Shown here piece after piece: positions 49,987 to 60,058 of a stretch of DNA of 64,000 bases. A program made the translations under genes and the position numbers. The number at the start of each line of letters is the position of its first letter. Position 1 is the first letter of the stretch. This stretch comes from Thiohalobacter thiocyanaticus (lineage in GTDB: Bacteria; Pseudomonadota; Gammaproteobacteria; Thiohalobacterales; Thiohalobacteraceae). The notes below the pieces were generated by a model, which made no database searches, was not told the DNA's origin, and saw only the letters and a program-made list of their open reading frames with translations. Location: the NCBI RefSeq assembly GCF_003932505.1, contig NZ_QZMU01000001.1, positions 248,001 through 312,000 of the forward strand. The letters are read 5' to 3'.

Positions 49987-51066
49987 TCACCCCAGTCCCA
50001 CCCCGGCAACCGGGGTGCCGCAGTCGGGACAGGCACCCTGGCGGACACGGTTACGGCGCAGATGGAAACCATAACGCTCTATCAACAGGGCGCCGCAATG
50101 ATGGCAGTTCGTGTTCTCCCCCTGCTCGCCCGGGACATTGCCTTCGTAGACATAATGCAGCCCCGCCTCCCGGCCGATGCGGGCAGCCCGACGCAGGGTC
50201 TCAACAGGCGTGACGGCCACATCCTGCATCCGCCAGGCGGGATAGAACTGGGAGACATGCCAGGGCACGTCCGCGCCCACCGAATGGATGAAACGGGCAA
50301 TCTCGGCCAGTTCCTCGTCGGAGTCGTTCACGTCGGGGATCACCAGGGTGGTCACCTCCACCCACACACCGAGTTCGTGATAGAGCCGGATGGCCTGCAG
50401 GATCGGCTCCAGCCGAGCGCGGCTGATGTGGCGATAGCTTTCCTCGCGCGAGAACTTCAGATCGATATTGGCGGCGTCCAGGACGCCGGCCAGCTCCCGG
50501 AGCGGCGCCTCGGAGATGAAACCGTTGGAGACGAAGATGTTCTTGAGGCCCCTCTCCCGGGCCAGCACCGCCGTGTCATAGGCAAGTTCGTAGAAGATCG
50601 TCGGTTCGGTATAGGTATAGGCAATGGATGTCGCCCCCGCGGCCATGGCCGCCGCGACGATGCCCTGCGGGGTTACCGGCTCGCCCGGCACCTCGTCCTC
50701 GAGTTCCTCCAGCAGGGGACAGAGCGTCTCGCCTTCGACCTTGCAGACCAGGGTCTTCGGCAGGCGCGCCTTCGGCCACTGGGAGATCTGCCAGTTCTGA
50801 CAGAATGAGCAGCGCATGTTGCAGCCCACCGTACCGATGGAATAGGCGGTGGAGCCCGGGTGGAAATTGAACAGTGGCTTCTTTTCCACTGCCTCGACCG
50901 CGCGCGAGACCACCTTGTCATAGACCAGGGTATAGAGCCGACCGCCGCGGTTGTAACGCACCGCGCAGGCCCCACGCCCGCCGTCAGGGATATGGCAGTC
51001 ATGCGGGCAAAGGGTGCAGAGCACCCGGCCATCCGACAGCTGACTGTAGTAACGGGCTTCATGCAT
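49987..51066 (-). CDS. amrS: AmmeMemoRadiSam system radical SAM enzyme AmrS
   Basis: 359 residues. The radical SAM motif is CNMRCSFC (Cys82, 86, 89). An N-terminal Cys set CTLCPHDCHI..RGACAVR and a C-terminal NCHHCGALLIER..CPDCGTPV could bind further metal or clusters. Family words NWQISQWP and GVWVEVTTLVIPDVNDSDEE are present. It resembles pyruvate formate-lyase activating enzymes. The partner AmmeMemo proteins are not in this window; the reaction is unknown. Confidence 0.93.
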   Translation of the reverse strand: MHEARYYSQLSDGRVLCTLCPHDCHIPDGGRGACAVRYNRGGRLYTLVYDKVVSRAVEAVEKKPLFNFHPGSTAYSIGTVGCNMRCSFCQNWQISQWPKARLPKTLVCKVEGETLCPLLEELEDEVPGEPVTPQGIVAAAMAAGATSIAYTYTEPTIFYELAYDTAVLARERGLKNIFVSNGFISEAPLRELAGVLDAANIDLKFSREESYRHISRARLEPILQAIRLYHELGVWVEVTTLVIPDVNDSDEELAEIARFIHSVGADVPWHVSQFYPAWRMQDVAVTPVETLRRAARIGREAGLHYVYEGNVPGEQGENTNCHHCGALLIERYGFHLRRNRVRQGACPDCGTPVAGVGLG

Positions 51067-51169
51067 TATCAGCTCCTGGAGCTGCAGGCTGTTCGTGTCC
51101 GAACCTGACCAGACATGACGGCAACAGCATCATGATCGGTACACAATGCAACAAGGATTATAGCCCGGT

Positions 51170-52120
51170 ATGCCGATGCGGACAGGTAGTGCCCCACTGG
51201 TGAAGGTCATCGGCGCGGAATCCCTCGGTGTGCGCGGCCTGTGTACCGCCCTGGATCTGCCTGGCAGCCGCATTGTGATCGATCCGGGGGTCTCCCTCGG
51301 CTATCGACGCAGCGGTCTGCTGCCGCATCCCGTTCAGGTGGCCATCGGCCGTCAGGTACGCGAACAGATCGTGCAGGCGCTGGAAACCGCCACCGATGTG
51401 GTGATCAGCCACTTCCATGGCGATCACATCCCGCTGGCAGACGCAAATCCCTATCAACTGTCCCTCCGGGATCTGCCTGCGAAGTTTCCCGCACTGCGTT
51501 GCTGGAGCAAGTCAACCGAAGGCCTCCCCGGGCCCTTTGCCAGACGCTACAAAGATCTCAAGGCGCTGCTGGGGGGGAATCTGCAGATCGCCGAGGGCCG
51601 GACCGAAGGTCTGCTGAGCTTCTCCGATCCCGTTCCTCACGGCGCGGCGGACAGCGGCATGGGCAGCCTGATGATGACACGCGTGGAACTGCCCGGCGGC
51701 GTATTTGTGCACGCCTCCGATATCCAGCTGCTGGACGACGACACGGTACAGCGGATTCTCGACTGGCAGCCGGACATCGTGCTCGCCGCCGGACCTCCGC
51801 TGTATCTGCGCCGGCTTGACCAGGCCGCGCTCGAGACCGCCTGGAACAATGCCCTGCGCCTGGCCCGCAGTATTGGGTGCCTGATCCTCGACCATCATCT
51901 GACGCGCAGCCGGGCCGGCGCCGACTGGCTGAAGGCGCTGTCCAGAGCTGCCGGCAGGCAGGTCTGGTGTGCGGCGGATTACATGCAGCGGCCGCGACAG
52001 CTCCTGGAAGCGGAACGGGCCCGACTCTATGCCCGGTTCCCGGTGCCGGCCGGCTGGCACCAGGCCTATGCCGAAGGCCGGGCGGATCCGACCCCCTGGC
52101 TGGAAGACTGGCTGTCCTGA
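51170..52120 (+). CDS. MBL-fold metal-dependent hydrolase
   Basis: 316 residues. The metallo-beta-lactamase motif HFHGDH is at 81-86, with later conserved HASDIQLL and CLILDHHLTR giving further metal ligands. GADSGMGSLMM-type glycines are in between. The overall pattern recalls UPF0282, mostly archaeal. Substrate unknown. Divergent from amrS. Confidence 0.85.
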   Translation: MPMRTGSAPLVKVIGAESLGVRGLCTALDLPGSRIVIDPGVSLGYRRSGLLPHPVQVAIGRQVREQIVQALETATDVVISHFHGDHIPLADANPYQLSLRDLPAKFPALRCWSKSTEGLPGPFARRYKDLKALLGGNLQIAEGRTEGLLSFSDPVPHGAADSGMGSLMMTRVELPGGVFVHASDIQLLDDDTVQRILDWQPDIVLAAGPPLYLRRLDQAALETAWNNALRLARSIGCLILDHHLTRSRAGADWLKALSRAAGRQVWCAADYMQRPRQLLEAERARLYARFPVPAGWHQAYAEGRADPTPWLEDWLS

Positions 52121-52142
52121 CTCCCCTGCCCGGGTGCCGCCC

Positions 52143-52712
52143 TCAGCTGCCCGCTTCGGCCGGCGCCGACCACTCGCGACACAGGCGGCTGGTCTGCTCC
52201 TCGGCCAGCGGCTCGCCGGTCAGGCCACAGGTGGCATTCACCGGCGTGCCCTGGAAATGCACACACTGACGGCAGATACCGAAGGCGCGCTGGCCGTTGA
52301 GGCGCTGTAATTCGGTCAGCAGCCCCCGCAGCCCGGCCTCAAGCCCCTCGCCTCCACCATCGGCTGCGGCCAGCGCCGCATCCAGCCGCTGCGCCCAGCT
52401 GTCCTCGAGTACCGCACGGCCCGCCCGGGTCAGTTCCAGATGGATGCGCCGGCCGTGTTTCGGGTCCGGCCGTTTGACCACCAGCCCCTTGCGCTCAAGC
52501 ACTGCCAGGGTCTGGGAGACGGTGCCGCGGGTGATACCGAAGTATTCGGCGATGGCGATGGGCAGATTGCTGTAGCGGTTGGCCTGGGCCAGGTAGCCCA
52601 GCACCTGGACATGGATCGGCAGCAGCCCGTGGCGGGCGGCGTCGTCGCGGACCGACTGGTGGATCAGTGTCCCCAGGCGCTCGAGCAGTAAGGCGGAAGG
52701 ATTCATGGGCAT
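52143..52712 (-). CDS. MarR-family regulator with Cys-rich C-terminus
   Basis: 189 residues from ATG 52712 (an ATG at 52706 is also possible). Winged helix: ILPIHVQVLGYLAQ-type region, LPIAIAEYFGITRGTVSQTL, AVLERKGLVVKRPDPKHGRR. The C-terminal 45 residues carry four Cys (CRQCVHFQ, ATCGLTGEPL, SRLCREW), which could sense metal or redox state. Divergent from the cytochrome P460 gene, its likely target. Confidence 0.9.
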   Translation of the reverse strand: MPMNPSALLLERLGTLIHQSVRDDAARHGLLPIHVQVLGYLAQANRYSNLPIAIAEYFGITRGTVSQTLAVLERKGLVVKRPDPKHGRRIHLELTRAGRAVLEDSWAQRLDAALAAADGGGEGLEAGLRGLLTELQRLNGQRAFGICRQCVHFQGTPVNATCGLTGEPLAEEQTSRLCREWSAPAEAGS

Positions 52713-52773
52713 AATGTATCGCCTCAAAGCATTTCTTGACAAGCAGGTGCAGCGAGTCAATACTCCTGTTTGT

Positions 52774-52784
52774 ATCGACTCGAT
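52774..52784. promoter_or_regulatory. Palindrome in the marR promoter region
   Basis: ATCGACTCGAT, an 11-bp perfect palindrome, lies between TTGACT (minus strand, about 52796-52791) and TACAAA (about 52774-52769), which could be the marR promoter. An autoregulatory operator is plausible. Confidence 0.4.
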
Positions 52785-52851
52785 TCATATAGTCAAGATT
52801 AAGAAAGTAATATATCCAATTGTTTTATCGATATAGAAAGGAGGATTCGTT

Positions 52852-53334
52852 ATGATCCGTACCGCATTTTCTGTGGCCATCCTGGCAGGAATGAGTTCAG
52901 GCCCCGCCCTGGCCGGGGATGATGGCGTGCCCTACCCGGAGGACTATCGCGACTGGCGCCACGTCAAGAGCATGGTGATCGAGGAAGGCCATGACCTGTA
53001 CGAGGCCTTCGGCGGCATCCATCACCTGTACGCCAATGACGCGGCGTTGGAGGGGTATCGGGCCGGCAGCTTCCCGGACGGGGCGGTCATCGTGTTCGAC
53101 CTGCTCGAGGCCGAGCATGGCGGCAACGCGGTCACCGAAGGGTCACGCAAGGTACTGGGGGTGATGCACAAGGACAGCGAGCGCTACGCCGACACCGGCG
53201 GCTGGGGTTTCGAGGGATTCGCCGAAGGCGATCGCACGCGGCCGGTGGTCGGCAAGGAGGCCAACAAGGCCTGCTTCCAGTGCCATACCTCGCAGCGCGA
53301 GCACGACTATGTGTTCAGCCGGCTGCGGGACTGA
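52852..53334 (+). CDS. Cytochrome P460-family c-type haem protein
   Basis: 160 residues. Signal peptide about 1-21 (ALA before GDD), so periplasmic. The body YPEDYRDWRHVKSMVIEEGH, GGIHHLYANDAALEGYR, and FPDGAVIVFDLLE is the P460 domain. Haem site CFQCH is at Cys141-His145. Family members oxidise hydroxylamine or NO, or bind gas as cytochrome c'-beta; I cannot tell which. AAGGAGG lies before the ATG; a MarR gene is divergent. Confidence 0.93.
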   Translation: MIRTAFSVAILAGMSSGPALAGDDGVPYPEDYRDWRHVKSMVIEEGHDLYEAFGGIHHLYANDAALEGYRAGSFPDGAVIVFDLLEAEHGGNAVTEGSRKVLGVMHKDSERYADTGGWGFEGFAEGDRTRPVVGKEANKACFQCHTSQREHDYVFSRLRD

Positions 53335-53369
53335 TGCCTTTGCCGGGCTGAAGCATCGGGGCGGCCCGG

Positions 53370-54956
53370 CTAGAGCCCCGGATTCCACCAGGTGGTGAGC
53401 TTGAACAGCAGGCCGGCCAGCACTGCGGTGGCCGGCACGGTGATGACCCAGGCGGCGACGATGCGCAGCACCATGGAGCGCTTCACCAGCTCGCTCTTGT
53501 AGGCCTTCTTCATCGCTTTGCGTTCCTTCTTGGCGAACACCAGGGCGTCGGGATCATGGGCCTTGGCACGGCGTTTCATCTCCGCCAGCATCACCCGCTT
53601 CTCCGTCACCGGCGCCATCTCGAAAGCCTTCATGTAGGCCTCGACCGCGGCCAGATCACTGCCCTTGTGGCCGGCATGGATGATCTTCTCCATCTTGGCG
53701 TAGTTGGTCTTGAGGTACTCGCGCAGGAAGCCCACCCCGAACAGGGCGCCGATGGTGACATGGGTGGTGGAGACCGGCATGCCGAGCTGGGCGGCGACAA
53801 TGACGGTCAGGGTCGCGGACAGTGCGATGGCAAAGGCGCGCATGCGGTCCAGTTCGGTGATCTCCTTGCCCACTGTGCGGATCAGTTTGGAGCCGTACAG
53901 CGCCAGTCCCGTGGCCAGGCCCAGCGCGCCCAGCACCAGGATCCACAGCGGCGCCGGCGCCTTGCCCGCCACCTCGCCGGTGCGGATGGTTTCATAGATG
54001 GCCGCCAGCGGGCCGATGGCGTTGGCCACGTCGTTCGCCCCGTGGGCGAAGCTCAGCAGGGCGGCGGCAAACACCAGCGGCCAGGTGAACAGCAGGTTGA
54101 CGGCCTTCTTGTCATTGCTGCCGGCCGAGGCCGCCCGGCGCAGCGGCGCGCGGATCAGGGCGAACACCACGACGGCCACGCCCAGCCCGACGCCCATGGC
54201 CTGTCCGATGGGCAGGCGCAGGATCGCACCCAGCCCCTTGATCAGCATGAAGGTGGTGAAGGCCCAGGCCATGAGGGCCACCAGCCAGGGCATGATGCGC
54301 CCTGCGGCCAGACTCATTTCACGCCGGTAGGTGATGCTGCGTTTGATGAAATACAGGAGGGCCGCGGCGATCACCCCGCCCATCAGCGGCGAGACGACCC
54401 AGCTGGCCACGATCTTGCCGATGGTCGCCCAGTTGACCAGGTCCCAGCCGCCGGCCGCCACGCCGGCGCCCATGACCGCGCCGATGATGGAATGGGTGGT
54501 GGAGACGGGCGCGCCCAGGGCGGTGGCCAGGTTCAGCCACAGGGCCGCGCCCAGCAGGGCGGCGAGCATCAGCCAGGCGAAATCGGACACCTGGGCGATC
54601 TGGGCCGGGTCGATGATGCCGCCCTTGATGGTACTGACCACCTCGCCGCCGGCGATGATCGCGCCCAGGGCCTCGAACACGGCCGCGATCACGATCGCCC
54701 AGCCCAGGGTCACGGCCTTCGAACCCACCGCCGGGCCCATGTTGTTGGCCACGTCGTTGGCGCCGATGTTCATGGCCATGTAGGCACCGACGATGGCCGA
54801 GGATACCAGCAGCAGCAGGCCCTGGCCGCCCAGATCCGGAATGTATCCGGCGTGCCAGACACCGAAGGCGAACACGCCGATCATGAAGATCAGACCGGCT
54901 GTCAGCCGGAAGTATTCGGGACTGCGGATGGCCGCGACCTTGGTTGCTGCTTTCAT
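53370..54956 (-). CDS. pit: Inorganic phosphate transporter, PiT family
   Basis: 528 residues, about ten to twelve membrane helices. The two PiT signatures are GANDVANNMGPAVGSKAVTL (N-terminal) and AHGANDVANAIGPLAAIY (C-terminal), with the paired PVSTTHSIIGAVMGAG and PVSTTHVTIGALFGVG. A cytoplasmic Lys/Arg-rich loop (about 430-500) is present. GGAGG sits 4-5 bases before the ATG. Proton- or sodium-coupled phosphate uptake. Confidence 0.95.
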   Translation of the reverse strand: MKAATKVAAIRSPEYFRLTAGLIFMIGVFAFGVWHAGYIPDLGGQGLLLLVSSAIVGAYMAMNIGANDVANNMGPAVGSKAVTLGWAIVIAAVFEALGAIIAGGEVVSTIKGGIIDPAQIAQVSDFAWLMLAALLGAALWLNLATALGAPVSTTHSIIGAVMGAGVAAGGWDLVNWATIGKIVASWVVSPLMGGVIAAALLYFIKRSITYRREMSLAAGRIMPWLVALMAWAFTTFMLIKGLGAILRLPIGQAMGVGLGVAVVVFALIRAPLRRAASAGSNDKKAVNLLFTWPLVFAAALLSFAHGANDVANAIGPLAAIYETIRTGEVAGKAPAPLWILVLGALGLATGLALYGSKLIRTVGKEITELDRMRAFAIALSATLTVIVAAQLGMPVSTTHVTIGALFGVGFLREYLKTNYAKMEKIIHAGHKGSDLAAVEAYMKAFEMAPVTEKRVMLAEMKRRAKAHDPDALVFAKKERKAMKKAYKSELVKRSMVLRIVAAWVITVPATAVLAGLLFKLTTWWNPGL

Positions 54957-55094
54957 GTCACCTCCGTCATCCGGGACAGGCCCGAATATTACAGAAATCT
55001 GACACTGAACACACCCGAGGCCGCCCTGCCCGGCCTGATACGTGCGGAAAGGAAAACGGGACCTCAGCCGGCCGCGCAGCGGCCTTGGCTGCCG

Positions 55095-56411
55095 TCAGCG
55101 GGCACTGCCGGCAGGACGGGAGGAACGGCCGCGTGAACGCTGCCGACGCTGGCCGGCCGGCGCTTCGCCCCCGCCCGTCTTGCCGGTCCGGGCCGCACGC
55201 GGCTTGTTGCCGGGCGCCGGTTGCCTGCCGCGGCCGGCCTTCGGTTTGGGATTGGGCTTCGATTCAGGAGCGGATTTGAGCAGCCTGGGTTCAAAGGCCG
55301 GTACCGGCATGACCGGGATATCCTTCTTCAGTACGCGCTGGATATCCTTGAGCAGCTTGAGTTCGTCATCACTGACCAGCGACAGGGCCGCGCCCGCCTC
55401 ACCGGCCCGCCCGGTACGGCCGATGCGGTGCACATAATCCTCGGGCACATTCGGCAGTTCATAGTTGACCACGTGCGGCAGCCGGTCGATATCCAGACCG
55501 CGGGCGGCGATATCGGTCGCCACCAGTACCCGTACACTGCCATCCTTGAAGCCGGCCAGCGCCCGGGTGCGGGCCCCCTGACTCTTGTTCCCGTGGATGG
55601 CGGCAGCCTCGATGCCCGCCCGGTTGAGCTGCTCGGCCAGGCGGTTGGAACCGTGCTTGGTGCGGTTGAACACCAGCACCTGGTACCACTGGCCGGCGTC
55701 GATCAGATGGATCAGCAGATCGCGCTTGGCTTCTTTCTCCACCCGGTACACATGCTGACTGACGTTCTCCGCGGCGGTGTTGCGGCGCGCCACCTCGATC
55801 AGGGCCGGCTCGTGCAGAAGCTTGTCGGCCAGGGACTTGATGTCGTTGGAGTAGGTCGCCGAGAACAGCAGGTTCTGGCGCCTGGCGGGCAGAAGCTTCA
55901 GCACCTTGCGGATGTCGTGGATGAAGCCCATGTCCAGCATGCGGTCGGCCTCGTCCAGCACCAGGATCTCGACGGCGGACAGATCCACTGTGCCCTGTCC
56001 GGCATGGTCCAGCAACCGGCCGGGGGTGGCGATGAGAATGTCCACGCCGCTGCGCAGCGCGTCCTTCTGCGGGTTGATACCCACGCCGCCGAAGACGATG
56101 GTCGAACGCAGCGGCAGATGGCTGCCGTAGGTCGCCACGCTTTCCCCCACCTGGGCGGCCAGCTCGCGGGTCGGCGTCAGCACCAGCGCCCGCGGCGCCC
56201 GGCCCCGGCGGGGACGGTCGCTGAGCAGCTGCAGCATGGGCAGGGTAAAGGCGGCGGTCTTGCCGGTGCCGGTCTGGGCACCGGCCAGCACATCCCGGCC
56301 GGCGAGGATGACCGGAACCGCCTGATTCTGGATCGGCGTCGGGCAGGTATAGCCCTCGGCACTGACCGCACGCATGAGTTCGGCCCTGAGACCGAGGTTT
56401 TCAAAAGACAT
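55095..56411 (-). CDS. rhlE: DEAD-box ATP-dependent RNA helicase RhlE
   Basis: 438 residues from ATG 56411 (GGAG 6-7 bases upstream, [16 protein letters not shown]). Motifs in order: Q motif [19 protein letters not shown], Ia PTRELA, Ib [36 protein letters not shown]. The C-terminal tail is Arg/Lys/Gly/Pro rich, as in RhlE, and would bind RNA. It remodels RNA in ribosome assembly or decay. Confidence 0.94.
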   Translation of the reverse strand: MSFENLGLRAELMRAVSAEGYTCPTPIQNQAVPVILAGRDVLAGAQTGTGKTAAFTLPMLQLLSDRPRRGRAPRALVLTPTRELAAQVGESVATYGSHLPLRSTIVFGGVGINPQKDALRSGVDILIATPGRLLDHAGQGTVDLSAVEILVLDEADRMLDMGFIHDIRKVLKLLPARRQNLLFSATYSNDIKSLADKLLHEPALIEVARRNTAAENVSQHVYRVEKEAKRDLLIHLIDAGQWYQVLVFNRTKHGSNRLAEQLNRAGIEAAAIHGNKSQGARTRALAGFKDGSVRVLVATDIAARGLDIDRLPHVVNYELPNVPEDYVHRIGRTGRAGEAGAALSLVSDDELKLLKDIQRVLKKDIPVMPVPAFEPRLLKSAPESKPNPKPKAGRGRQPAPGNKPRAARTGKTGGGEAPAGQRRQRSRGRSSRPAGSAR

Positions 56412-56601
56412 AGAGACTCCTGGTCCAGCCCTCCCCGTGGCGTGCATGGGGCCGGTCAAGGCGGAGATTGATGTATCGAGTGTTCGGGGATGAGTCTTTC
56501 AGGGAGGGAGACGGCCGCGAGACGCTGCGCCGACCGGATGGCGCGAGATGGCAGGATTATAAACGAGCCCGCGCCTTAAAGATAGCGAATCCCGTCCGGC
56601 G

Positions 56602-59600
56602 TCAGCGCTGGCGGAACGGCGTTTGCGCGGCCGGCGCCGTGATGAATCCCGCCTCGAACTCGGGCGCGGGCATCGGCCGGCCGAACAGGTAGCCCTGGTA
56701 GGCATCACAACCATAACGTTCCAGATAAACCTTCTGCTCGGCGGTCTCCACGCCCTCGGCGATGACGTGCAGGTTGAGCGAATGCCCCATGGCGATAATG
56801 GCGCGCACGATGGCCAGATCGTTGGCCGAATGCGCCAGGTCGCGCACGAAGGAGGTGTCGATCTTGAGCTGGTCCAGCGGCAGCCGCTTGAGGTAGGACA
56901 GGGAGGAATAGCCGGTGCCGAAATCGTCCATCGAGAAGCCCAGGCCGAGCTGGCGCAGGCCCTCGATCTTCTCGATCACGCCGGCGATGTCATCCAGCAC
57001 CACCGATTCGGTGAGTTCCAGCTTGAGTCCCCGCGGGTCCGCGCCGCTGCGTTCGATGATGTCCTGCAGGCGGCGGATGAAATCATGCTGGTGGAACTGC
57101 CGGGCGCTGATATTGACCGCCATGCTTAAATCCCGGTCCGGATGCTGCCGCTGCCACAGGGACAGCTGCTGGCAGGCGGTTTCCAGCACCCAGTAGCCGA
57201 TGGGCACGATCAGTCCGGTATCCTCGGCCAGCGGAATGAACTCGGCCGGCGAGACCGGCCCACCTTCTTCCGGAATCCAGCGCAGCAGCACCTCGGCGCC
57301 CAGCAGTTCGCCGTCACGATTGATCTGTGGCTGATAGTGGAGCTGGAACTCACCCTGATCCAGAGCGCGGGCCAGCGCCGTCTCCATGCTGGCGCGCTGA
57401 TCGACCTTGCGCTGCATGTCGGGGTTGAAGAAGCGGATGGTGTTGCGCCCGGCCGACTTACCTTCATACAGGGCCACGTCGGCCTGCTTGAGCAGTTCCT
57501 CCATGCTCGTCGTCCGTCCCTGGAACAGGGTCACCCCGAGGCTCGGGGTGATGCGGTAGTCATTGCTGCCGCTCAGGCTGTAGGGCTGGATCAGGCTTTC
57601 GTGGATCTTGACCGCGATCTCGTTGACATAACCGGCCGCCTGGTCCCTGTCCTGGGACAGCGCCTCCAGCAGCACCACGAACTCGTCGCCGCCCAGGCGG
57701 GCCACGGTATCGGAATCCCGCACCTGGCGCCGGATCCGCCGGCCGACCTCGATCAGCAGCTCGTCGCCGGCATGGTGGCCCTGGGTGTCGTTGAGCAGCT
57801 TGAAGTGATCCAGGTCCAGCATCAGGATCGCACCATGCTGATGCGCGCGTTCGCTGGTCACCCGGGCGTGTTCGAGCCGGTCAATGAACAGGCGCCGGTT
57901 GGCGAGCTGGGTCAGTGGATCGTAGAAGGCGAGCTGATGAATGCGCTGCTCGGCCGCCTTGCGATCGGAAATATCGGTAAAGGACCCGATATAGTGCGTC
58001 ACCTCGCCCGCCGTGTCGCGTATCACACTGATGCTGAGCCATTCGGGATAGATTTCGCCGTCCTTCTTGCGGTTCCAGATCTCGCCCTGCCAGTAGCCGT
58101 TATCCCGGATCTCCTGCCACATCCGTTCGTAGAAACGCGCACTGTGGCGATCCGACCTGAGGATATCCGGGGTGTGTCCCACCACCTCTACGGCGTCATA
58201 GCCGGTAATGCGGCTGAAGGCACGATTGACCTTCTCGATACGCAGCGTGTGATCCGTGATCATGATGCCGTTCTCGACCTCGAAGGCGGCGGCGGCAATG
58301 CGCAGTTGCTCCTCGGTACGGCGCCGCTCGGTGATATCGCGGATCACGGCGACGTAACCGAGCAGCTCACCATTCTCGTCCTTCAGCGGCGTACCGATGG
58401 TCTCGCCGACGAATTCCCCACCGTCGCGCCTGCGGTAGATGACCTCGTAGGGGCTGTTCGCCGGTGTGGCGTAGCGGCTGTAATGAAGCCGGCCCTGCTC
58501 GCTGAAATCGGCCTCACCGGCATACAGGATACGGGTGCTCTCGCCCTTAATCTCTTCCAGCCGGTAGCCGAAGGTCTGTTCGAAACCCGGGTTGATCCAC
58601 TCGATCCGCCGTTCGACATCCGCCAGCACAATGGCATCGGGGAAGCCGTTGGCGATGGCATGGAAACGCGCCTCACTGCGGATCTGGCGGTACCTGCGAC
58701 GGTGATTCTCGACCCCGAAGCCGATATCGGCGGCCATCTCTTCGAGCAGCGTGATCTCACGTTCCTGGAAATAGCCCGGGGTGTCGGCGTAGATGTTGAA
58801 CACGCCGAAAACCTTGCCCTCGCTGACCAGCGGGAAAGCCGCCGAGGCCCCGAACCCCACCTGCGCGGCCCGCTTGTGCCAGGGCCGGGCGTCTTCGTTG
58901 TGACTGAAGTCATTATTGATCCGGCGCCGGCCTTCGCGGAAAGCGCGGCCGCTGGGACCGCCGCCCTCGGGCCTGGTCGGGTCGATCGACACCAGCAGAT
59001 CACCGAGATAGTCCGTTTTTCCGCTGGCGGCGGCCACCTGCAGCCAGCCGTCGGCATCGGGCAGGCCGATCCAGGCCAGCCGGAAGCCGCCGTACTTCAC
59101 CGCAATCTCGCACACATGTTGAAGCAGCGCGTCCTGATCGGTGAAACGCACGATCGCCTGGTTGGTCTCGCTCAGGGTGGCGTACAGGCGGTTGGTATGA
59201 GCGATCTCGGCCTCGTTGCGCTTGCGCTGGCTGATGTCCGTATGCGTCCCCAGCATGCGCACCGGTTCCCCGGTCCCGGTCCACTCCAGTACCCGGCCCC
59301 GGTCGTGCACCCAGATCCAATGGCCGTCCCGATGGCGCATGCGGAACTCGACATCATAGAAATCCTGCTCGCCATTCAGATGTTGCTGCAGGACCGACAG
59401 CGCCTTGGGCAGATCCTCGGGATGGACCAGCCGTTCCCAGGTCTGGATGGTGGTGGGAGTAAGCTCGGCCAGGTCATAACCGATCATCTCGGCCCAGCGT
59501 TCGTTGAACACGGTCCTGCCGCTCGGGATGTGCCATTCCCAGGTCCCGACCCGGATCCCCTCAAGGATGCCGGCGAGACGCTCGCGCTCCTCCGCCAGGG

Positions 59601-59853
59601 CCTGCGTGGCGCGGACAGTGTTGCGATTCTCATGTCGAATCAAGGCAAGGATCAGCAGCGCGGACAGCCCGACATAGGCCAGTCCCTTGGCGTTCTGCAG
59701 GCTGTGCAGCATGTCCGCATTCACCGCCATCAGCCGGACGGCCCAGTCGCTGAACAGGATCCAGGCGATGCCGAACAGGGCATAATAGAAGGTCACCCGC
59801 AGGGCGCTGCGGCTGCGGCTGAATCGTCGCTGGTCTGTGAGCGGTGTCTGCAT
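56602..59853 (-). CDS. Membrane PAS/GAF/PAS/PAS-GGDEF-EAL cyclic di-GMP protein
   Basis: 1083 residues. Two membrane helices (about 20-42 and 53-70). Then PAS (about 85-210), GAF (about 225-385), PAS (about 390-510), PAS (about 510-640), GGDEF (about 650-810, intact RLGGDEFVV) and EAL (about 825-1075). In the EAL domain the signature is EVL, and other catalytic blocks are present: NISARQFHQHD, LELTES, DDFGTGYSSLSYLKRLPLD, IAEGVET, and YGCDAYQGYLFGRPM. Both cyclase and phosphodiesterase sites look usable. Stand-alone gene; the signal is unknown. Confidence 0.95.
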   Translation of the reverse strand: MQTPLTDQRRFSRSRSALRVTFYYALFGIAWILFSDWAVRLMAVNADMLHSLQNAKGLAYVGLSALLILALIRHENRNTVRATQALAEERERLAGILEGIRVGTWEWHIPSGRTVFNERWAEMIGYDLAELTPTTIQTWERLVHPEDLPKALSVLQQHLNGEQDFYDVEFRMRHRDGHWIWVHDRGRVLEWTGTGEPVRMLGTHTDISQRKRNEAEIAHTNRLYATLSETNQAIVRFTDQDALLQHVCEIAVKYGGFRLAWIGLPDADGWLQVAAASGKTDYLGDLLVSIDPTRPEGGGPSGRAFREGRRRINNDFSHNEDARPWHKRAAQVGFGASAAFPLVSEGKVFGVFNIYADTPGYFQEREITLLEEMAADIGFGVENHRRRYRQIRSEARFHAIANGFPDAIVLADVERRIEWINPGFEQTFGYRLEEIKGESTRILYAGEADFSEQGRLHYSRYATPANSPYEVIYRRRDGGEFVGETIGTPLKDENGELLGYVAVIRDITERRRTEEQLRIAAAAFEVENGIMITDHTLRIEKVNRAFSRITGYDAVEVVGHTPDILRSDRHSARFYERMWQEIRDNGYWQGEIWNRKKDGEIYPEWLSISVIRDTAGEVTHYIGSFTDISDRKAAEQRIHQLAFYDPLTQLANRRLFIDRLEHARVTSERAHQHGAILMLDLDHFKLLNDTQGHHAGDELLIEVGRRIRRQVRDSDTVARLGGDEFVVLLEALSQDRDQAAGYVNEIAVKIHESLIQPYSLSGSNDYRITPSLGVTLFQGRTTSMEELLKQADVALYEGKSAGRNTIRFFNPDMQRKVDQRASMETALARALDQGEFQLHYQPQINRDGELLGAEVLLRWIPEEGGPVSPAEFIPLAEDTGLIVPIGYWVLETACQQLSLWQRQHPDRDLSMAVNISARQFHQHDFIRRLQDIIERSGADPRGLKLELTESVVLDDIAGVIEKIEGLRQLGLGFSMDDFGTGYSSLSYLKRLPLDQLKIDTSFVRDLAHSANDLAIVRAIIAMGHSLNLHVIAEGVETAEQKVYLERYGCDAYQGYLFGRPMPAPEFEAGFITAPAAQTPFRQR

Positions 59854-60058
59854 GCGCTGCCGATCGCTGGGCCCGGGATCCGGCGAGCCGCCCGTCCTGA
59901 GCAGTAACAGTGTTGAAATTCAATAAAAAAAGCCTGAATTGCAACCCCGATATCAGTCTTCGGGCAAGGGCTCGTCTTTCCCTGTAACGGCCGGCAGATC
60001 AGGAGGTTGACCCCTGTTCCCTATTGAAACACAACGCTGGCCGGACGCAAGGCTGCTA

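Noticed and set aside
53556..55136. 526-codon open frame on the plus strand
   Set aside because: Opposite the PiT transporter; Gly/His/Gln/Asp-rich and without motifs.
57142..59907. 921-codon open frame on the plus strand
   Set aside because: Opposite the PAS/GAF/GGDEF/EAL gene, which has every expected domain. No recognisable domain in the antisense frame.
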